Assembly (NCBI GenBank): GCA_963082975.1
Contig: OY720349.1
Span: 45,427,962-45,491,961, forward strand
Source of the DNA: Labia minor
Taxonomy: Eukaryota; Arthropoda; Insecta; Dermaptera; Spongiphoridae
Length of the DNA: 64,000 nucleotides
Direction: 5' to 3'
Shown: piece after piece, positions 51,260 to 63,399 of the stretch
Layout: every line of letters starts with the position of its first letter
Numbering within the stretch: position 1 is the first letter of the stretch
The notes under the pieces: generated by a model
Seen by the model: the letters and a program-made list of their open reading frames with translations, nothing else
Database searches by the model: none
Told to the model about the DNA's origin: nothing
Position numbers and translations under genes: made by a program

Positions 51260-52040
51260 TCACCCATTATATTTTTTTATATTTTACTTTAAAAACATAT
51301 TATATTTTATATATTAATTAAGATTTTGATGTTTTTTATTTTCTGGATTTCTTTTGTAGTAATTTACATATAAAAAACTAATGAACTAATAAATTATAAA
51401 AGTCCTCCCCATTATTACAAAACGTCTTTAAATATTTAATATAAATGCTTTTTCAAATTATTTTTTATTTAATATTGAAAAATATTTTATTAATATTTAT
51501 TATTATCGATTGGGTCAGGTAACCAGATATTATGTTACAAAATGTAAATAAAAAACGAACTGGTGTCGCCAGAACAATTACGTTGATTATTTCTCCATCG
51601 AATTAAAGATACTCCTCAAATTTAATTAATTTAGATAAAAAAATAAAATATTTTTTTTCATTGCGTAAAAAATATGGTAAGATGAAATGCTGATTGAATG
51701 AACTTTGTTGTGTATGAAATAATTTTGTTTAACAATTTTTCCAATGGTAAACATCTTTCATCTTTTTTATTTCAAATTTAATATTATAATACATGGATTA
51801 TATTATTTTATTACAATATATATAAAAATGATTTGTATAAAATGATAAAATGATTATAAAAATGTAGAGTTTACTAATTGTTTCGTTCATAATTCAGACT
51901 TAGCCCCAAATATTTCAAGAATTTTCTTTAAAATAATAAAACAATGATGCTGTGACATTATCAAAATAATATAGATATTATTATCTATATAAATAATAAG
52001 TTGACACAGAAATCAATTCATTTTAAAATATCAATTCTAA
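51260..52040. other. AT-rich spacer, nothing recognised
   Basis: Low-complexity A/T with no open frame of note and no repeat shared with other parts of the window. Confidence 0.6.
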
Positions 52041-52044
52041 CAAT

Positions 52045-52350
52045 TTTTACTATCTCGCCAGAGATAGTATTGCGATCACGTAAATTTTCGATGTTGAGAT
52101 TTTAATGTTTTTATACGTTTTGAAGGTTCCTGAATCATTTTCACTAAGTTTGAGAAAAATGTCTGTGTGTGTGTATGTATTTGTGTATGTATGTAACCAA
52201 GATTATGCAAAAACGGTTTGAGCTAGAATGATGAAATTTGGTACATGGGCACTATTTAAAATTCATAGTTTTCTATCAACTTTTGAGAACCGGAAGAGGG
52301 TCATTACTTACAACGTTTTGATTTTTGTTCTTCTAAAGTGACCGTAAAAA
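52045..52350 (-). mobile_element. Repeat family B, second copy
   Basis: Begins with the hairpin CTATCTCGCCAGAGATAG and is an inverted copy of the right part of 30208-30560 (ATTTTCGATGTTGAGATTTT, GTTTTTATACGTTTTGAAGG, a GT-rich run). Beyond 52200 it continues with AAAACGGTTTGAGCTAGAATG and GAAATTTGGTACATGGGC, words common in animal non-autonomous elements. Confidence 0.65.
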
Positions 52351-53069
52351 TAAAGATATATGTTTGATAATTTTTCACATGATTAATAATTGTATAAAAC
52401 TGCTATATATAGAATTTCAGCTTGAGTGAATCGCTGAAAGTACCAGAATTAATTTTTGAACACTGCAAATCTCACGCGCCAACACGTGACGTGGTGCCAT
52501 CAACAAAGAGCCAAACATGCTCTGGTTTAATAAATATTATTTATTAATTTTAATTAATAATTGAATTAATTTAATTTAATTTAAATTAATATATGTTATT
52601 TAATCCAATTCAAATTTGCGTGATAGTCGAGTGGAGACACTCCAGATTTTTATATAAAAATTTACCTTTTAGATTAAGTCTACCAAAATTCAAAATATAA
52701 AGTTTTTATTGGGCTTTCAATAAGAACTATGTTATTTCAAAATCACCTTTTGTTCTCCTTTAATATTTTTCATATATAAATATAGTATTTTTCATATATA
52801 AATATAGTGTTTATTATCAATAAATAAATTTGATTTAAGGAGTTGATTATATTTTTCCAAAATTTCAATTTCAAATGCATAATATATAGTACCTGGTTCA
52901 CCGAGCTGCCGTTCAAATAATTTAAAAGAACAAATTAAAAAAAAAAGTCATAAAACATACAGCCCTTAAACGTACGTATTGATACACTAAAAGACAGAAA
53001 AGTATGGCATGTTGATATAATATAATACATATTTTGTAATTTGATTTAATATAATATATTTTCTTGCTG

Positions 53070-53330
53070 GCGTCATTGAAATTTGCTATTTTAAATTAAG
53101 AAAAAACTAATAAACGTCTGAAACAATTTAAAATAATTTTAAAGTACGTATTAATGCACTAAAAGACATGGAATAAATGGATATAACATAAATATTTTTA
53201 ATTTTATTTTATTTTAATATTTTGTATTTAAGGAAGCGCTGTCTTACATAGTTGATGACGTCATTATTTTAAATTAAGAAAAAACTAATGAAGATGATTT
53301 TTCCCGAGGCTGAAATCAACACAGATGGAT
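53070..53330 (+). mobile_element. Fragment of repeat family A
   Basis: Matches the middle of the family A copies: GAAACAATTTAAAATAATTTT, TGGATATAACATAAATATTTT, TGATGACGTCAT, AAGAAAAAACTAATGAAGATG and the TTTTTCCCGAGG boundary. Both ends are missing. Confidence 0.65.
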
Positions 53331-53667
53331 TTTTCTTTATAAAAATTCTGTGTGAATTTCAAAAAAATCTTTAATATTTCAATAATACAAATATATATAT
53401 ACATACAATTTGTCTAGTATATATCTTATCTTATCTATTATTATATAAAATTTATTATATATTATATTTATTATATAAAATTTCCTTTTTATAAAAATAG
53501 ACCACTTTCATTATTACATCTGTTTAATTTTTTTATCAATATATATATAAATATATAATATAGAATTTATATAGAAAATTGATATTTATTGTTAGATATC
53601 TCTCTAACTCTAAATTATCATATATATATACTTTCTCGTTTGTGGACAGAAAAGCTAAGTTTATTTT

Positions 53668-53706
53668 CTCTCTTTCTCTTTCTCTTTCTCTCTCTCTCTC
53701 TCTCTC
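53668..53706. repeat. (CT)n microsatellite
   Basis: A CT/CTTT run, directly next to a GC-richer segment with a good splice donor (see next entry). Confidence 0.9.
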
Positions 53707-53930
53707 TTCGCTTTTCTGTTCAATTTCCAGTTTCTAATCCTGTGTGTGCGCAAGATGACTTGGTTGGCTGGCTGGCGGTGTGATGTACTGCACTCGAGTT
53801 CTCTCATAACTTCATCCAACCCGATCATAGCCCACGGGGGAGAACCGATGACAAATGTATCCTTGTGTGCCAACTTCAAATTAGTTCGTTCCAACGAAAG
53901 GGAGGAGAAGAACCCTCTACGGTAAGGGAT
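53707..53930 (+). promoter_or_regulatory. Possible promoter or untranslated first exon
   Basis: A GC-richer island (53710-54010) in AT-rich DNA after a CT-rich run, containing CTCTACG|GTAAGG at 53924-53936, a strong donor on the + strand. Open frames on both strands across it are short and have no family motifs. A first exon of a gene lying beyond the window's right end is possible but unproven. Confidence 0.25.
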
Positions 53931-54753
53931 ACGATATCAACCCCACTGCCTCTCGTTCCCGTTCTCTGTCTATTCCTTCTCACTTACGGACATTCCCTGT
54001 TTACTCTCTATCTCTAAATATATATGATAGGTAATATTATTACTAAACAGTAAAAGTCATCACATTTCGTTATTGCAATAGGTGTATATTAAATTTTTTC
54101 CTATATCATTCTTAATCGACTTAAAAACAAAATAATAATAATAAAAAAATTGTCTTTAACTATATAAGTTTGTTTTTAAATTTTTTTTTTAATAAATAAA
54201 TTAACTTAAAACATTTTATAATAAAAATAGTATAGTATAATAATAGTTCCAAATAATATTTTATTATGGAAATGGAAATTTATAAAATGAGCTTTTTGAT
54301 TCAAATACTCTTAAAATTTATTTCTGATTTAATTAAAATCAGGGTCTCTTCCCTTCGTTATAAATTGAAATTATTTTTTAATAATATTTATTTATTTATT
54401 TAAAATATTCATCAATCTTAAGTACTAAAAAAAATTTACATATGTTCATTATAATCATTATAATCATTATACATTATTATATAGTATTTGATACAATAAT
54501 AGAATAAAAAGTAAAAAAAAAATCAATATTATACAAAAACCAAATAATAGAGGTTTCGTTAAACCAGGCCCCTAATCTTTCCAGGCTCTCCGTTGTCTAG
54601 CCAATAAAATAATAATAATATATTATTATTATATATTATATTATAATTAATAATATATTCAATATTTATTAGTCAAATTTGAAGAATAATTATTTATAAA
54701 TCTTAAATAGCAACTATTCATTAATCATTTAATCAATATATTAAAAAAAGAAG

Positions 54754-55034
54754 GCGCCACAGGGTGGGAGGTAGCGAAGCTGACTCACATTCTCGTGTTC
54801 CCGGGTTCAAGTCCCAGGCCTGGCAAGGGAATATTTCTAGATGGGGTCTATGGGACGGAGTCAACACAGCAATATTGGGAAGCTACTTGATAAAAAGCAG
54901 CGCCTCAGATTAAGAAAATCAAGGAAAAGATTGATAGGAACCGTTCTACTGATCATAGGACACCTAATTGATATAACCGACTTGATAGGCGTTGTCCTTG
55001 CGTAGGACGTACAAAAGTCAGGTTTTTTTATTAA
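54754..55034 (+). mobile_element. tRNA-derived SINE
   Basis: A 281-bp GC-richer unit with an A-box-like TAGCGAAGCTGA (54772-54783) and a consensus B box GGTTCAAGTCC (54804-54814), the internal pol III promoter of tRNA genes. The spacing is shorter than in a real tRNA, the arms do not form a cloverleaf, and about 200 bp of non-tRNA sequence follows, ending near a T run and AT-rich tail. I therefore call it a SINE, not a tRNA. I see no second copy in the window. Confidence 0.6.
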
Positions 55035-55039
55035 AAAAA

Positions 55040-56060
55040 TAAAATCAATAAATTAGAAAGTCATTGGAAAAAGATTTTTAGTTTAATCTAAAAGAACATG
55101 GATTAGGAATGCAAATAAGATGATAAGTGGATGCCAACTTTAGTATCCTTAAGTAGTTAACTTAGTTTACTTCATTCGAATTTTAATTTTTAATAAAAGA
55201 AATGGATAAAGATACAGATAATTGTGATTTTAACAATGATCAAATATCCCATGACTTCAAAAAAAAATCTCCACTTTTTAAAACCATTGATATATTAAAT
55301 GTAAAAAATAAAAAATTTAAATAAAATTCACATCATTTCCTAATTTATTTATTTATTTAATAACTAACATTTAAGTAACACAACTGAATTTGTCAATTGT
55401 TTGTAAAATAAGAAGAAAATAGATATTATACTAAAAATATATTTTCAGTGTTTAAATTCGAAATGTAATCTAAATAATAGCAGTCTGTCACTTGCCAGTC
55501 GTCTCAGACTTTATTTTATAATATAGAGAGGGATTTTGTGAGGATCAAGTTGGACATAGACCATCCATTGCGGACTCCCTTTATTTCCTGTCTTCTCTCC
55601 TCTTTTCTTTGACATTTCACCGTCAATTTATTGACCAAACAAATGTAAAAGGACAAGAAAAGACCAAGTATTTTGTTACTTTTTATTTTAGATTTATTTA
55701 TTACGTTCTACCTGAAAAAAAACGCTTTATACATATGTACTAGAGATTTCTAATAAGGAAGAATTTTTATTTAATCAACAAGAATATGTTAAATTAAAAA
55801 TTAAAAAATCGGGAGTGTCCTCTCCTAGACTTTCCCGCATATAAATAGGTATAAAGAGTTGTGAATGAATATTTAGAATGTGTAAACTTGGTATTGATAA
55901 TTATTGATAATTTAATTACAAGTTATTTTTAACCATTATCTTGAGAACGATAAAACATAAATAATTTACAACAATAAAAATAAACAAACTAATTAATTTA
56001 AATTATAAAGTAAAATGTGGTTTAACACTATTATATATATAATTATATTTATAATTTACA
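55040..56060. other. AT-rich spacer with one GC-richer patch
   Basis: Mostly A/T. A moderately GC-richer patch at about 55490-55680 (GTCGTCTCAGAC, GACCATCCATTGCGGACTCC) has no open frame or repeat partner here. Confidence 0.5.
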
Positions 56061-56069
56061 CCTAACTCT

Positions 56070-56530
56070 ACTTGTATAGGTAAAATGTCACTTCCGGTAG
56101 TCAGATAATGATGGAATTTGGTATCTCAATTTTTTTGATATTTTTAAATCTATATACAAAATAGGAAGCAAATATCTCGAAGCAAACTGGTACTTTACTT
56201 GAAAGGTAAACGCAACCAGTGTAGGTAAAGTACCACTTCCGGTTAACCGATTTTGACGAAATTTTGATAGAAATCTACAAACTGTGAATAATATCGGTGT
56301 ACCAAATTTCGAAGTCCTAGCTTGATTAGCTTTTGAGTAAATTTGCTCACAGACAAACATTACATACATCCATACATCCATACATACACACACACAGACA
56401 TAATTCGAAAAATGGTATTTTCTGACTCAGGGAGGTCTAAAACGTCAAGATCTATCAAAATCTCGAAGACGAAATTTTTGACGATTCCAATACTTCCCTT
56501 ATACGAAGTATGCGGGAAAGTAAAAAGTAA
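56070..56530. mobile_element. Non-autonomous element with internal repeat and terminal hairpin
   Basis: AGGTAAA..T..CACTTCCGGT occurs twice (about 56080 and 56224), each followed by a GA-ATTT stretch. Then come GAGTAAATTTGCTCACAGAC, short CATACATC repeats and (AC)n, GAAGACGAAATTTTTGACGA, and a hairpin ACTTCCCTTATAC / GTATGCGGGAAAGT near 56491-56521. There is no coding region. The class is uncertain (Helitron-like or other). Confidence 0.5.
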
Positions 56531-56999
56531 CGAATTTATATGTATTAGAAAGTAAATTATTCTAAATATATATATTTTTTATATATAATAGCTTATTTTT
56601 TCTCACCTCTCTCTGTCGCGTATAATAAATAATTAATTAAAATAAACTAACTTTTCAAAGTCGTTTTTGTATTTTTCAATTAACAAGATTTTGGTCTAAT
56701 CGAAGATTATTTGCCAATCTCTTTAGTTATGTATTATTATTTCTATAAATTTATCCATAATATTAAATTTCATCCAGAAGTTGAATATAATAAACAATAT
56801 CCAGAAAAATATTTATTAAATACTGACAAATGTTATTTGTTATTCATTTCAGGGACAATTTAAATTTTTTAATGCTTCTTTAAAAACATTTTCCTAAATT
56901 GCTCAATAGAATAAATTGTTTCCAACGAAATAACTTCATTAAAATGGGATGAGATGGGACAAGGGGCATGGGTGTATGTTACACTAAGCAATACAACTA

Positions 57000-57300
57000 A
57001 ACGAATTCCTCCTCTAAATTAACTAGCTAATTAATTAATTAATTTGTTCCTTAAGTCTTTTATCCTATAAGCGTGAGTTAACATGACAGGGTTAAGAAGG
57101 AGATGCCAGAAGAAAGGGGAGAAAGAAGTACTAGTTTGAAAAGTAGAAGAAATTTCCATTCGGTTTAAAGAACCCTCAACTTACAAACTCAGATGGAAAG
57201 GGAGGGGTGATCTCTCCAGAGACATTTCTGCAAAGAGCGAGGAAGCAAAGACGGAGAGAAGAAGGGGTGATTTCAAATGAGATTTGACGATTTCTATAAA
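57000..57300. other. Purine-rich GC-richer patch
   Basis: 57060-57290 is rich in GGAAAG/GAGAAG and less AT-rich than its surroundings. It has no long open frame and no partner elsewhere. Possibly a regulatory region or non-coding exon. Confidence 0.3.
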
Positions 57301-57689
57301 TTTGTCACAATTCCTACTTCTTGTCCCTTTTTCCAAGTTAAATTATTGGAAGTTTATTTGAATTTAGGTACTACAGTATATAGATTGTCGTTAATTTAAA
57401 ATGTTAATTACAAGGAATTCAAAATTTTACTACGGCATTCTACAATTCTTACTTTATTATATACTAGTATAAAATATATTTAATAAATTTAAATCTTTAG
57501 ACAGTTGGAAAAATGGATTTGCATCGGCTATTTCAGTACCATTAACAAGATAGATAGATAATAATAATCGCTTTTATCTTTGTTTTCGAAAGAGTTTACA
57601 TTTTTTTGGTCTTTATAATTGTTGCCTCTAACATTTATCTAAACACATATCATCACATATGTTAACACCTTAAATGATATATATTTGTA

Positions 57690-57920
57690 AACATTTGTTG
57701 GAAATAGATTTGTGTGAATCCCTTGGTAGGGAGACCGAGTGGGAAACGTCCACTTGGGTGACCAAGGACACGGTGGGTGGATAATGTGGGAAAGGATGAG
57801 AGAGAGATGGGAGAGGATAGGGACTGAAAGGTTGTGGCTCAGAATAGGAATACTTGGGGGGCTGTGGTTGCTGCGGCCAAGAACTTTCGAGTTCCGTAGT
57901 CACAGAGATAGATATAGATA
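57690..57920 (+). mobile_element. LINE 3' tail
   Basis: The + strand encodes KRPLG, a stop, PRTRWVDNVGKDEREMGEDRD, a stop, then VVAQNRNTWGAVVAAAKNFR and VP before TAG. This is the clearest view of the complete tail motif. Only the 3' end of the element is present; it is followed by a short GATAGATATAGATA tail. Confidence 0.82.
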
Positions 57921-57944
57921 GTGAATCCCTAAGAAAATTTTATA

Positions 57945-58360
57945 TTTACCGACCGACGATAGTAAGGGAGGTATTATTTTCACACCAAATTTCACATGTG
58001 GAGATTTTTACATATCTCCACGAATCATGCATTTTCTTAACAGAAAAAAGTATTTTTAGCATGATGTCTGTCCGTCCTTCCGTCCGTCCGTAGATGTGTA
58101 CAGCTTGAACGGCTCAACGGATTTTGATGAAATTTGGTATATTTACTTAACTACACAGGTATATTTACTTAACTACACAGCCTGGTCTTACATATATATT
58201 ATAAATAAAATAAAATTAAAAATTTTTATGTTATATCCATATCTGTTTTTTATTACATTAATAGATATATTAAAATTATTTGAAATTGTTTCTGTAGCTA
58301 GAAATTAATTTACTTCAAACCGTCGGTCGGTTCGTACCTGGCCACAGGTCAACTTATTAA
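57945..58360 (-). mobile_element. Repeat family A, inverted copy
   Basis: Begins TTACCGACCGACGATAGTAAGG and runs as the reverse complement of the family A copies to CTGGCCACAGGTCAACTTATT. An internal segment is missing compared with 35630-36254, and a 21-bp unit (ATTTACTTAACTACACAG) is tandemly doubled at about 58139-58181. Confidence 0.8.
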
Positions 58361-58379
58361 TATTGAAAGGAGTATATTA

Positions 58380-58610
58380 TTTTTTTATTACATTAAATGA
58401 CATTATATGACGTCACAGCCAGCTCCTACTTATATATTATAAATAAAATAAAATTAAAAATATTTATGTTATATCCACATCCGTTTTTTATTGTATTAAT
58501 AGATACTTTTAAATTATTTGAAATTGTTTCTGTAGCTGGAAATTAATTTATTTCAAACCGTCGGTCAGTTCTGCGCCTGGCCACAGGTCAGCTTATTTTT
58601 GTTTGTTTTA
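58380..58610 (-). mobile_element. Repeat family A, second partial inverted copy
   Basis: Repeats the left half of family A again (ATGACGTCACAGCC, TTATGTTATATCCACATCCG, GTCGGTCAGTTCTGCGCC, CTGGCCACAGGTCAGCTTATT) immediately after the copy ending at 58360, so the two are in tandem. Confidence 0.75.
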
Positions 58611-58619
58611 TTATAGCCA

Positions 58620-59590
58620 TTATACATATTTATTATATTATGTTTTTTTATTAGATAACTCAGTATTTTATAAATAACATCAAAAAGCAAACAAAATATT
58701 ATGATTCCACTCACAAAATATTTCCACCTAGAAATTATTTAACCATCAGTTGGAAAATCATTTCATATATCTCATCTTATTCTTAGTAATATATTATCTT
58801 ATGATTTTATTTCCCTTCCTTTTTCAAATTTAAATGGAACGTTTCTTCTTTCAATTCCATTTGCATTTATTCGCCCTACTTTCACACTTTATTCCCCTCC
58901 TGGTCGGTTCTAGACCCTTAAGGTAAATGCATTCACGTATATCTAATAAATCCTGTTACTTTATTGTCCTCTATCCTTAGAAATCTTCGACAATCAAACG
59001 AAAACGCTGGGAGAGTGTTAACAAATCTCCAAAGACAAAGATAAAATCTTGGGTAAAGTTTTCTTTGAAAAATAATAAACCAATTTTTGACTTGTTCAAT
59101 ATACAAACTAACTAGAAATTTTCTTTTTTTACTATTTCTAGTTAATATTTATATATATTTAAATATTTATATATAATATTAATTATAAATAATATATATA
59201 TATATATATATATATAATTATATAGGTTCATAAAATAAGAATAAAATAAATGATATAATTAAAAATTTGAATCACATACTAAATTTAAAATTAATCGAAA
59301 TTTAAATTTAATATTTTAATTTATATAAATATATATAAATTGAATTTAGTAAATTCACCTATTAAATAACCTTTAAAATCTACTGTGAACCAATAAAATA
59401 TCAATATTTTTCAACGTGTACTTTTGAAAATTTGTATTTTATTATTTTTAATAAAATATAAAAAGCAAAATTTTTATTGTATTTTAAATATTTTCCAATT
59501 TATTTTTTAGTTCAGTCTAAAATTTAAACTTTTTAACGTTTTATGACCTCTGTAAAACAAATATAGAATCTTTCGCCTGGGATATTTTAA
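58620..59590. other. AT-rich spacer
   Basis: A GC-richer patch at about 58830-59010 has no open frame or partner. A (TA)n microsatellite is at about 59192-59216. Nothing else recognised. Confidence 0.5.
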
Positions 59591-59960
59591 TCTATATCTT
59601 ATCTTATCTTCTTATACGAGTAAAAATTGTTTCTCTGTTTCATTGTTCTCAAAAACCGCTCTAACGATTTTTTTGAAATTCACAACAGAGATAGTATTTA
59701 TAAAGAAAAATTGAGTTTTATTGATCACATCTCACGAAACTTTATTAGTTCTTCTTAATTTAAATTTATAATATATGGATGACGTCACAACCACCGCCTG
59801 TGAGATATATATATATCTATTCTTAAAATAAAATTAAAAATATTTATATTATATTCATATATTTGATTTTTTAATTTCATTAATAGTTTTACATTTAAAT
59901 TATTTGAAATTGTTTCACACAACGTTTAAAAGAAGATTTATCTTTATATTCGATTCGATA
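59590..59960. mobile_element. Degenerate family A-like fragment
   Basis: Contains TTATACGAGTAAAAATTGTTTC, CTCTAACGATTTTTTTGAAATTC, ATGGATGACGTCACAACC, AATAAAATTAAAAATATTTAT and AAATTATTTGAAATTGTTTC, shared with the middle of family A and with the 53-kb fragment. Ends are unclear. Confidence 0.55.
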
Positions 59961-60779
59961 TATTTTAGGAGAATTAAATGACGTTATCAATTTATTATAC
60001 TCCGGTAAATATTATAAAATATTATTTACTAAATATTCAAACAATATCAAATATTCAATTAGATAAAACATTTATTTGTTTTTGTGTTCTTATTTAAAAT
60101 ACATTTTAATTTAATCAGTAAATTAATTATATATATTATTATTGTAAATGTTATATCTATCTATGTGTCCCTTCATACATTTTGAATTCTCCCATAATAT
60201 ATCTTATATTCTTATATACTTACTTGAATATAATTTAAAAAGTTTTAAAAGTTTTTTTTTAATATTTTATGAATTCAAATCGTCAATTGAAAATGAAAAA
60301 TCCAATTATGAGATCAATTATTCATATAATTTTAAATGTTTTCGTGTTTTATAAATAAAATATTAAAAAAATAAACTTATAAACAAAATATTCTTTGAAT
60401 TATTTTGAAACATTTTAAGAAACAAATTTTTAATGGGTCATTTTTAGAAATTCCATTTAACAATTATAATAAATAATTAAAAAATTGTAAAATTTTTAAA
60501 GTATATAAAAATAAATTGTAAATTGGTTAAAGGGTCGAGTGATAGAGTTCGGTGTCACAGGTATATATTTTATATCAACACGCCTACTTTTCTGTTTGTA
60601 TGTTATTATTTGAATGGCGAGGAAAAATTAATGGAGGTTTGAAATTAATAGTGATAAGAAAAAATATTTAGTGATAAAGAGGAACAGTATTAATTAATAT
60701 AGAAAATATAAAATTTGAATATGTAGAAAAATTGAATGTAATCACGAAGGATAATTATATTTGAGAAGAATTTAAATGG

Positions 60780-61162
60780 AGGTATCAATCGGGAAACGCC
60801 TGTTATCATGCAGTAAAGACCATGGACGCATAGGAAGGGACGTAAGAGAGATGGGACAAGGGCTCAGGATAGGGACATTTGGAGAAATGTAGCCAAGAAC
60901 TTTCGAGTATCTTTGAGTTATATAAATAGATAGATATAACATATACAATAATAATATATATAATTAATTTACTGATTAAATTAAAATATATTTTAAATAA
61001 GAACACAAAAAGAAATGAATGTTTTATGTAATATACTGATTGAAACAAAATGGATGAAAACCTTTTACTACTTTTAACCAAATACGATGTACCACTCGGG
61101 GGTACAGGGGGCGGAGCCCCCGTCCAGCTGTGAAGAGCGCCGAAGGCGCTCGGACCAGCTGG
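60780..61162 (+). mobile_element. Helitron 3' end fused to a LINE tail
   Basis: 60835-60905 is a LINE tail fragment (GATGGGACAAGGGCTCAGGATAGGG in pieces, CCAAGAACTTTCGAG). It passes without a break into CTGATTGAAACAAAATGGATG, then CACTCGGGGGTACAGGGGGC, GGAGCCCCC, the hairpin GAGCGCCGAAGGCGCTC and CTGG followed by T (61159-61163), a CTRR-T Helitron terminus. It has the same order as the palindrome arms at 39930-41176. The segment 60085-60160 matches part of it in inverse orientation. Confidence 0.78.
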
Positions 61163-61163
61163 T

Positions 61164-62125
61164 GCTCAATTATGGCTAGACCAATGTGTACTATTTTGTT
61201 TCTTCTTCTTATAAATAAAACTATATATATATTTGAATATAGGCTATGTATTTAAATATTTATTTTCACACAAAAACCTGTTGGTATTTTATGAACTAAA
61301 AAAAACATTATAAAAACGTCAATTCAAATGACTAAATTCAATGAACTTTTTCTTCCGTTTTGTTATTTTCTTTTATTTATATTATTATTCATCTCTTATA
61401 TAAAAATTATTTAAATATTATTATGTAGGCAACAAAGTTTGTTATTTACTAATAATAAACCCAGTTTTTATCCTTTTCCAGACGGAGAATTTGACAGAAA
61501 GGGAGAAAAATTCTAAAATTATATTTATATATCTGTAAATAAATGTAAATGCTAACCAATGTACAGACAAAACCTTTTTTATATTTGAAAATTTTAAATT
61601 TTTACAGAGAAAAAAGTGTTGTCCTGATTTTTGAAATTAAAGTTTCTCAACTTGGAATATCGTTAATGAAAGAATGCTACGATAAGGGTTTGCAAATTTC
61701 TTAAAAACCAGGAGTATAAATCGTACAGGAAAAGCAAATGAATCAATTAACTTAAAATAATATTATTTAATGCTTATATTTAAAGTTTAATGTATGAAAC
61801 GTTAAAGAGAGATCTATAATACTTATAAATAATTTTATTTAGATTCCCTTGTTTTCACTCTTCATCATTCTTCAAATTATAATCACGTGACATAAGTTTC
61901 TTAATTTTTTTTTTATATATAATTATTTAAAATCAGACCAAATAATTTCATCATTTAACTTTCATAATTTTATATTGTGTGTTTTAACCTCTCCCACTAT
62001 GAAACTATTATAATAATACTAAGATAATAAGTAAGACTTTTCATATTTTATTTTAGAAAAAATTTTAATTGTTAATTATAATATTTTGATAAGTATACAA
62101 ATTTACATATAATTATTTGTTTAAA
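61164..62125. other. AT-rich spacer, nothing recognised
   Basis: No open frame of note, no shared repeat seen. Confidence 0.55.
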
Positions 62126-62127
62126 TA

Positions 62128-62241
62128 TCTATATATATAAAAAAAGGTTTTTGTCTGCACATTGCTCAGAATTTAAAAATTTTTGCATATCTTCGCGTTT
62201 CATGACCTCTAGAATCCAAAAGTGACTTTAGAATTTTTCAC

Positions 62242-62280
<39 letters not shown>

Positions 62281-62390
62281 CGGAAAATTACTATTTTATA
62301 GACTCAGAATTGGCTGAACCGATTTCTTTGAAATTACATCACAATATTCTTATATACCCCTAGAGTAACATAGGCTATAAATTTTATTAA
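62128..62390 (+). mobile_element. Helitron-like 5' end, copy 2
   Basis: Same start A|TCTATATATATAAAAA and the same order of blocks as 48966-49215, with a perfect (TCTG)n microsatellite at 62244-62280 where the other copy has a degenerate TCTG stretch. Confidence 0.6.
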
Positions 62391-62565
62391 TATCTTATCA
62401 ATAACCGCAGAAATTAATTTTTTAAAGTTTATATAATTCTCCGTGTTGTTCATTCAAGAGCAGCTCGCGGCTCACTGCCGGCCTAGCGGAATCATTTCAA
62501 ACAATGAATTATCATAGAGATTCCCAATCGAAGAATTATTATAATATTTCCCTTTTTATTTTAAA

Positions 62566-63140
62566 TTCTAATATACAAATATCAATTCAATTAAATAATT
62601 TATTCTAAAAGTTCTCAATTTAATTAAAATATTTATTAGATCATATTTTTATCTTAAATTATTTTTTATTTAATTGAATATTTCTTCTTTTCTATAATAT
62701 ATATATAATAATATATAAATTTTATCATTGAATAATAAAAAAAAATATTATTTAACCTGAATTAAAATGACTGAATTATATTATCTTTGTTTTTTATTTT
62801 AATTTAATTACTCTATTATTAATTACTAAATATATATATATTATATAAAAATTAAAATATGATGATATAAAGTTGTTTTAAATTTTTGACATTTTTAAAT
62901 TGGGTATATTTTTTAAATTTATTAAAATGTCTTTTTTATTTATTATGTTTAAAAGATTCATTTTTATTATGTGATATTAATAAAAAATAACGATGCTCTG
63001 TGCAAGTCGAATCATGTTGCACATAATTAAATAACAATTGCCAAACAAAGAATATAATATTTTTTTAAATTCTTATATTTAAATATCATTTCAATTAAAT
63101 AATTTATTCTAAAAGGTCTCATTTTAATGCAATTTATAAT
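62566..63140. repeat. Pair of ~70-bp direct repeats
   Basis: About 62566-62640 and 63068-63140 share AATTCAATTAAATAATTTATT and CTAAAAG.TCTCA.TTTAAT words in direct orientation about 0.5 kb apart. The sequence between is AT-rich and unremarkable apart from GTGCAAGTCGAATCATG at about 63000. Confidence 0.55.
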
Positions 63141-63399
63141 TTTCTTCTAATTCAGATTTAGGACAAATCGTACAACATTATATCAAATCTCGCTAAGAAC
63201 ATTCAATATTTTTGTACACAAAATATTCAGAGTATTGGCTAAGCGTATCACTCACAATCAGTTTATATTGAAATTTATATAAATTAACAAAGTAAAAATT
63301 TTTATTTGTTTAAATTTTATTATAATGAATCAAAAAAAATTAAATATATAGATCACATGATTAAGAGAAGCAAAAAATTTAACAGAAAATAACTGTTGG

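Noticed and set aside
53661..53894. Minus-strand 77-codon open frame starting MERTNLKLAHKD
   Set aside because: Half of it is translation of the CT microsatellite (KREREREKEKEK) and the rest matches no family I know.
54754..54840. A genuine tRNA gene
   Set aside because: The B box is perfect, but acceptor and anticodon stems do not form and the A-B spacing is too short; a SINE fits better.
62242..62281. CRISPR-like or regulatory array of short repeats
   Set aside because: It is a plain (TCTG)n microsatellite inside a Helitron-like end.
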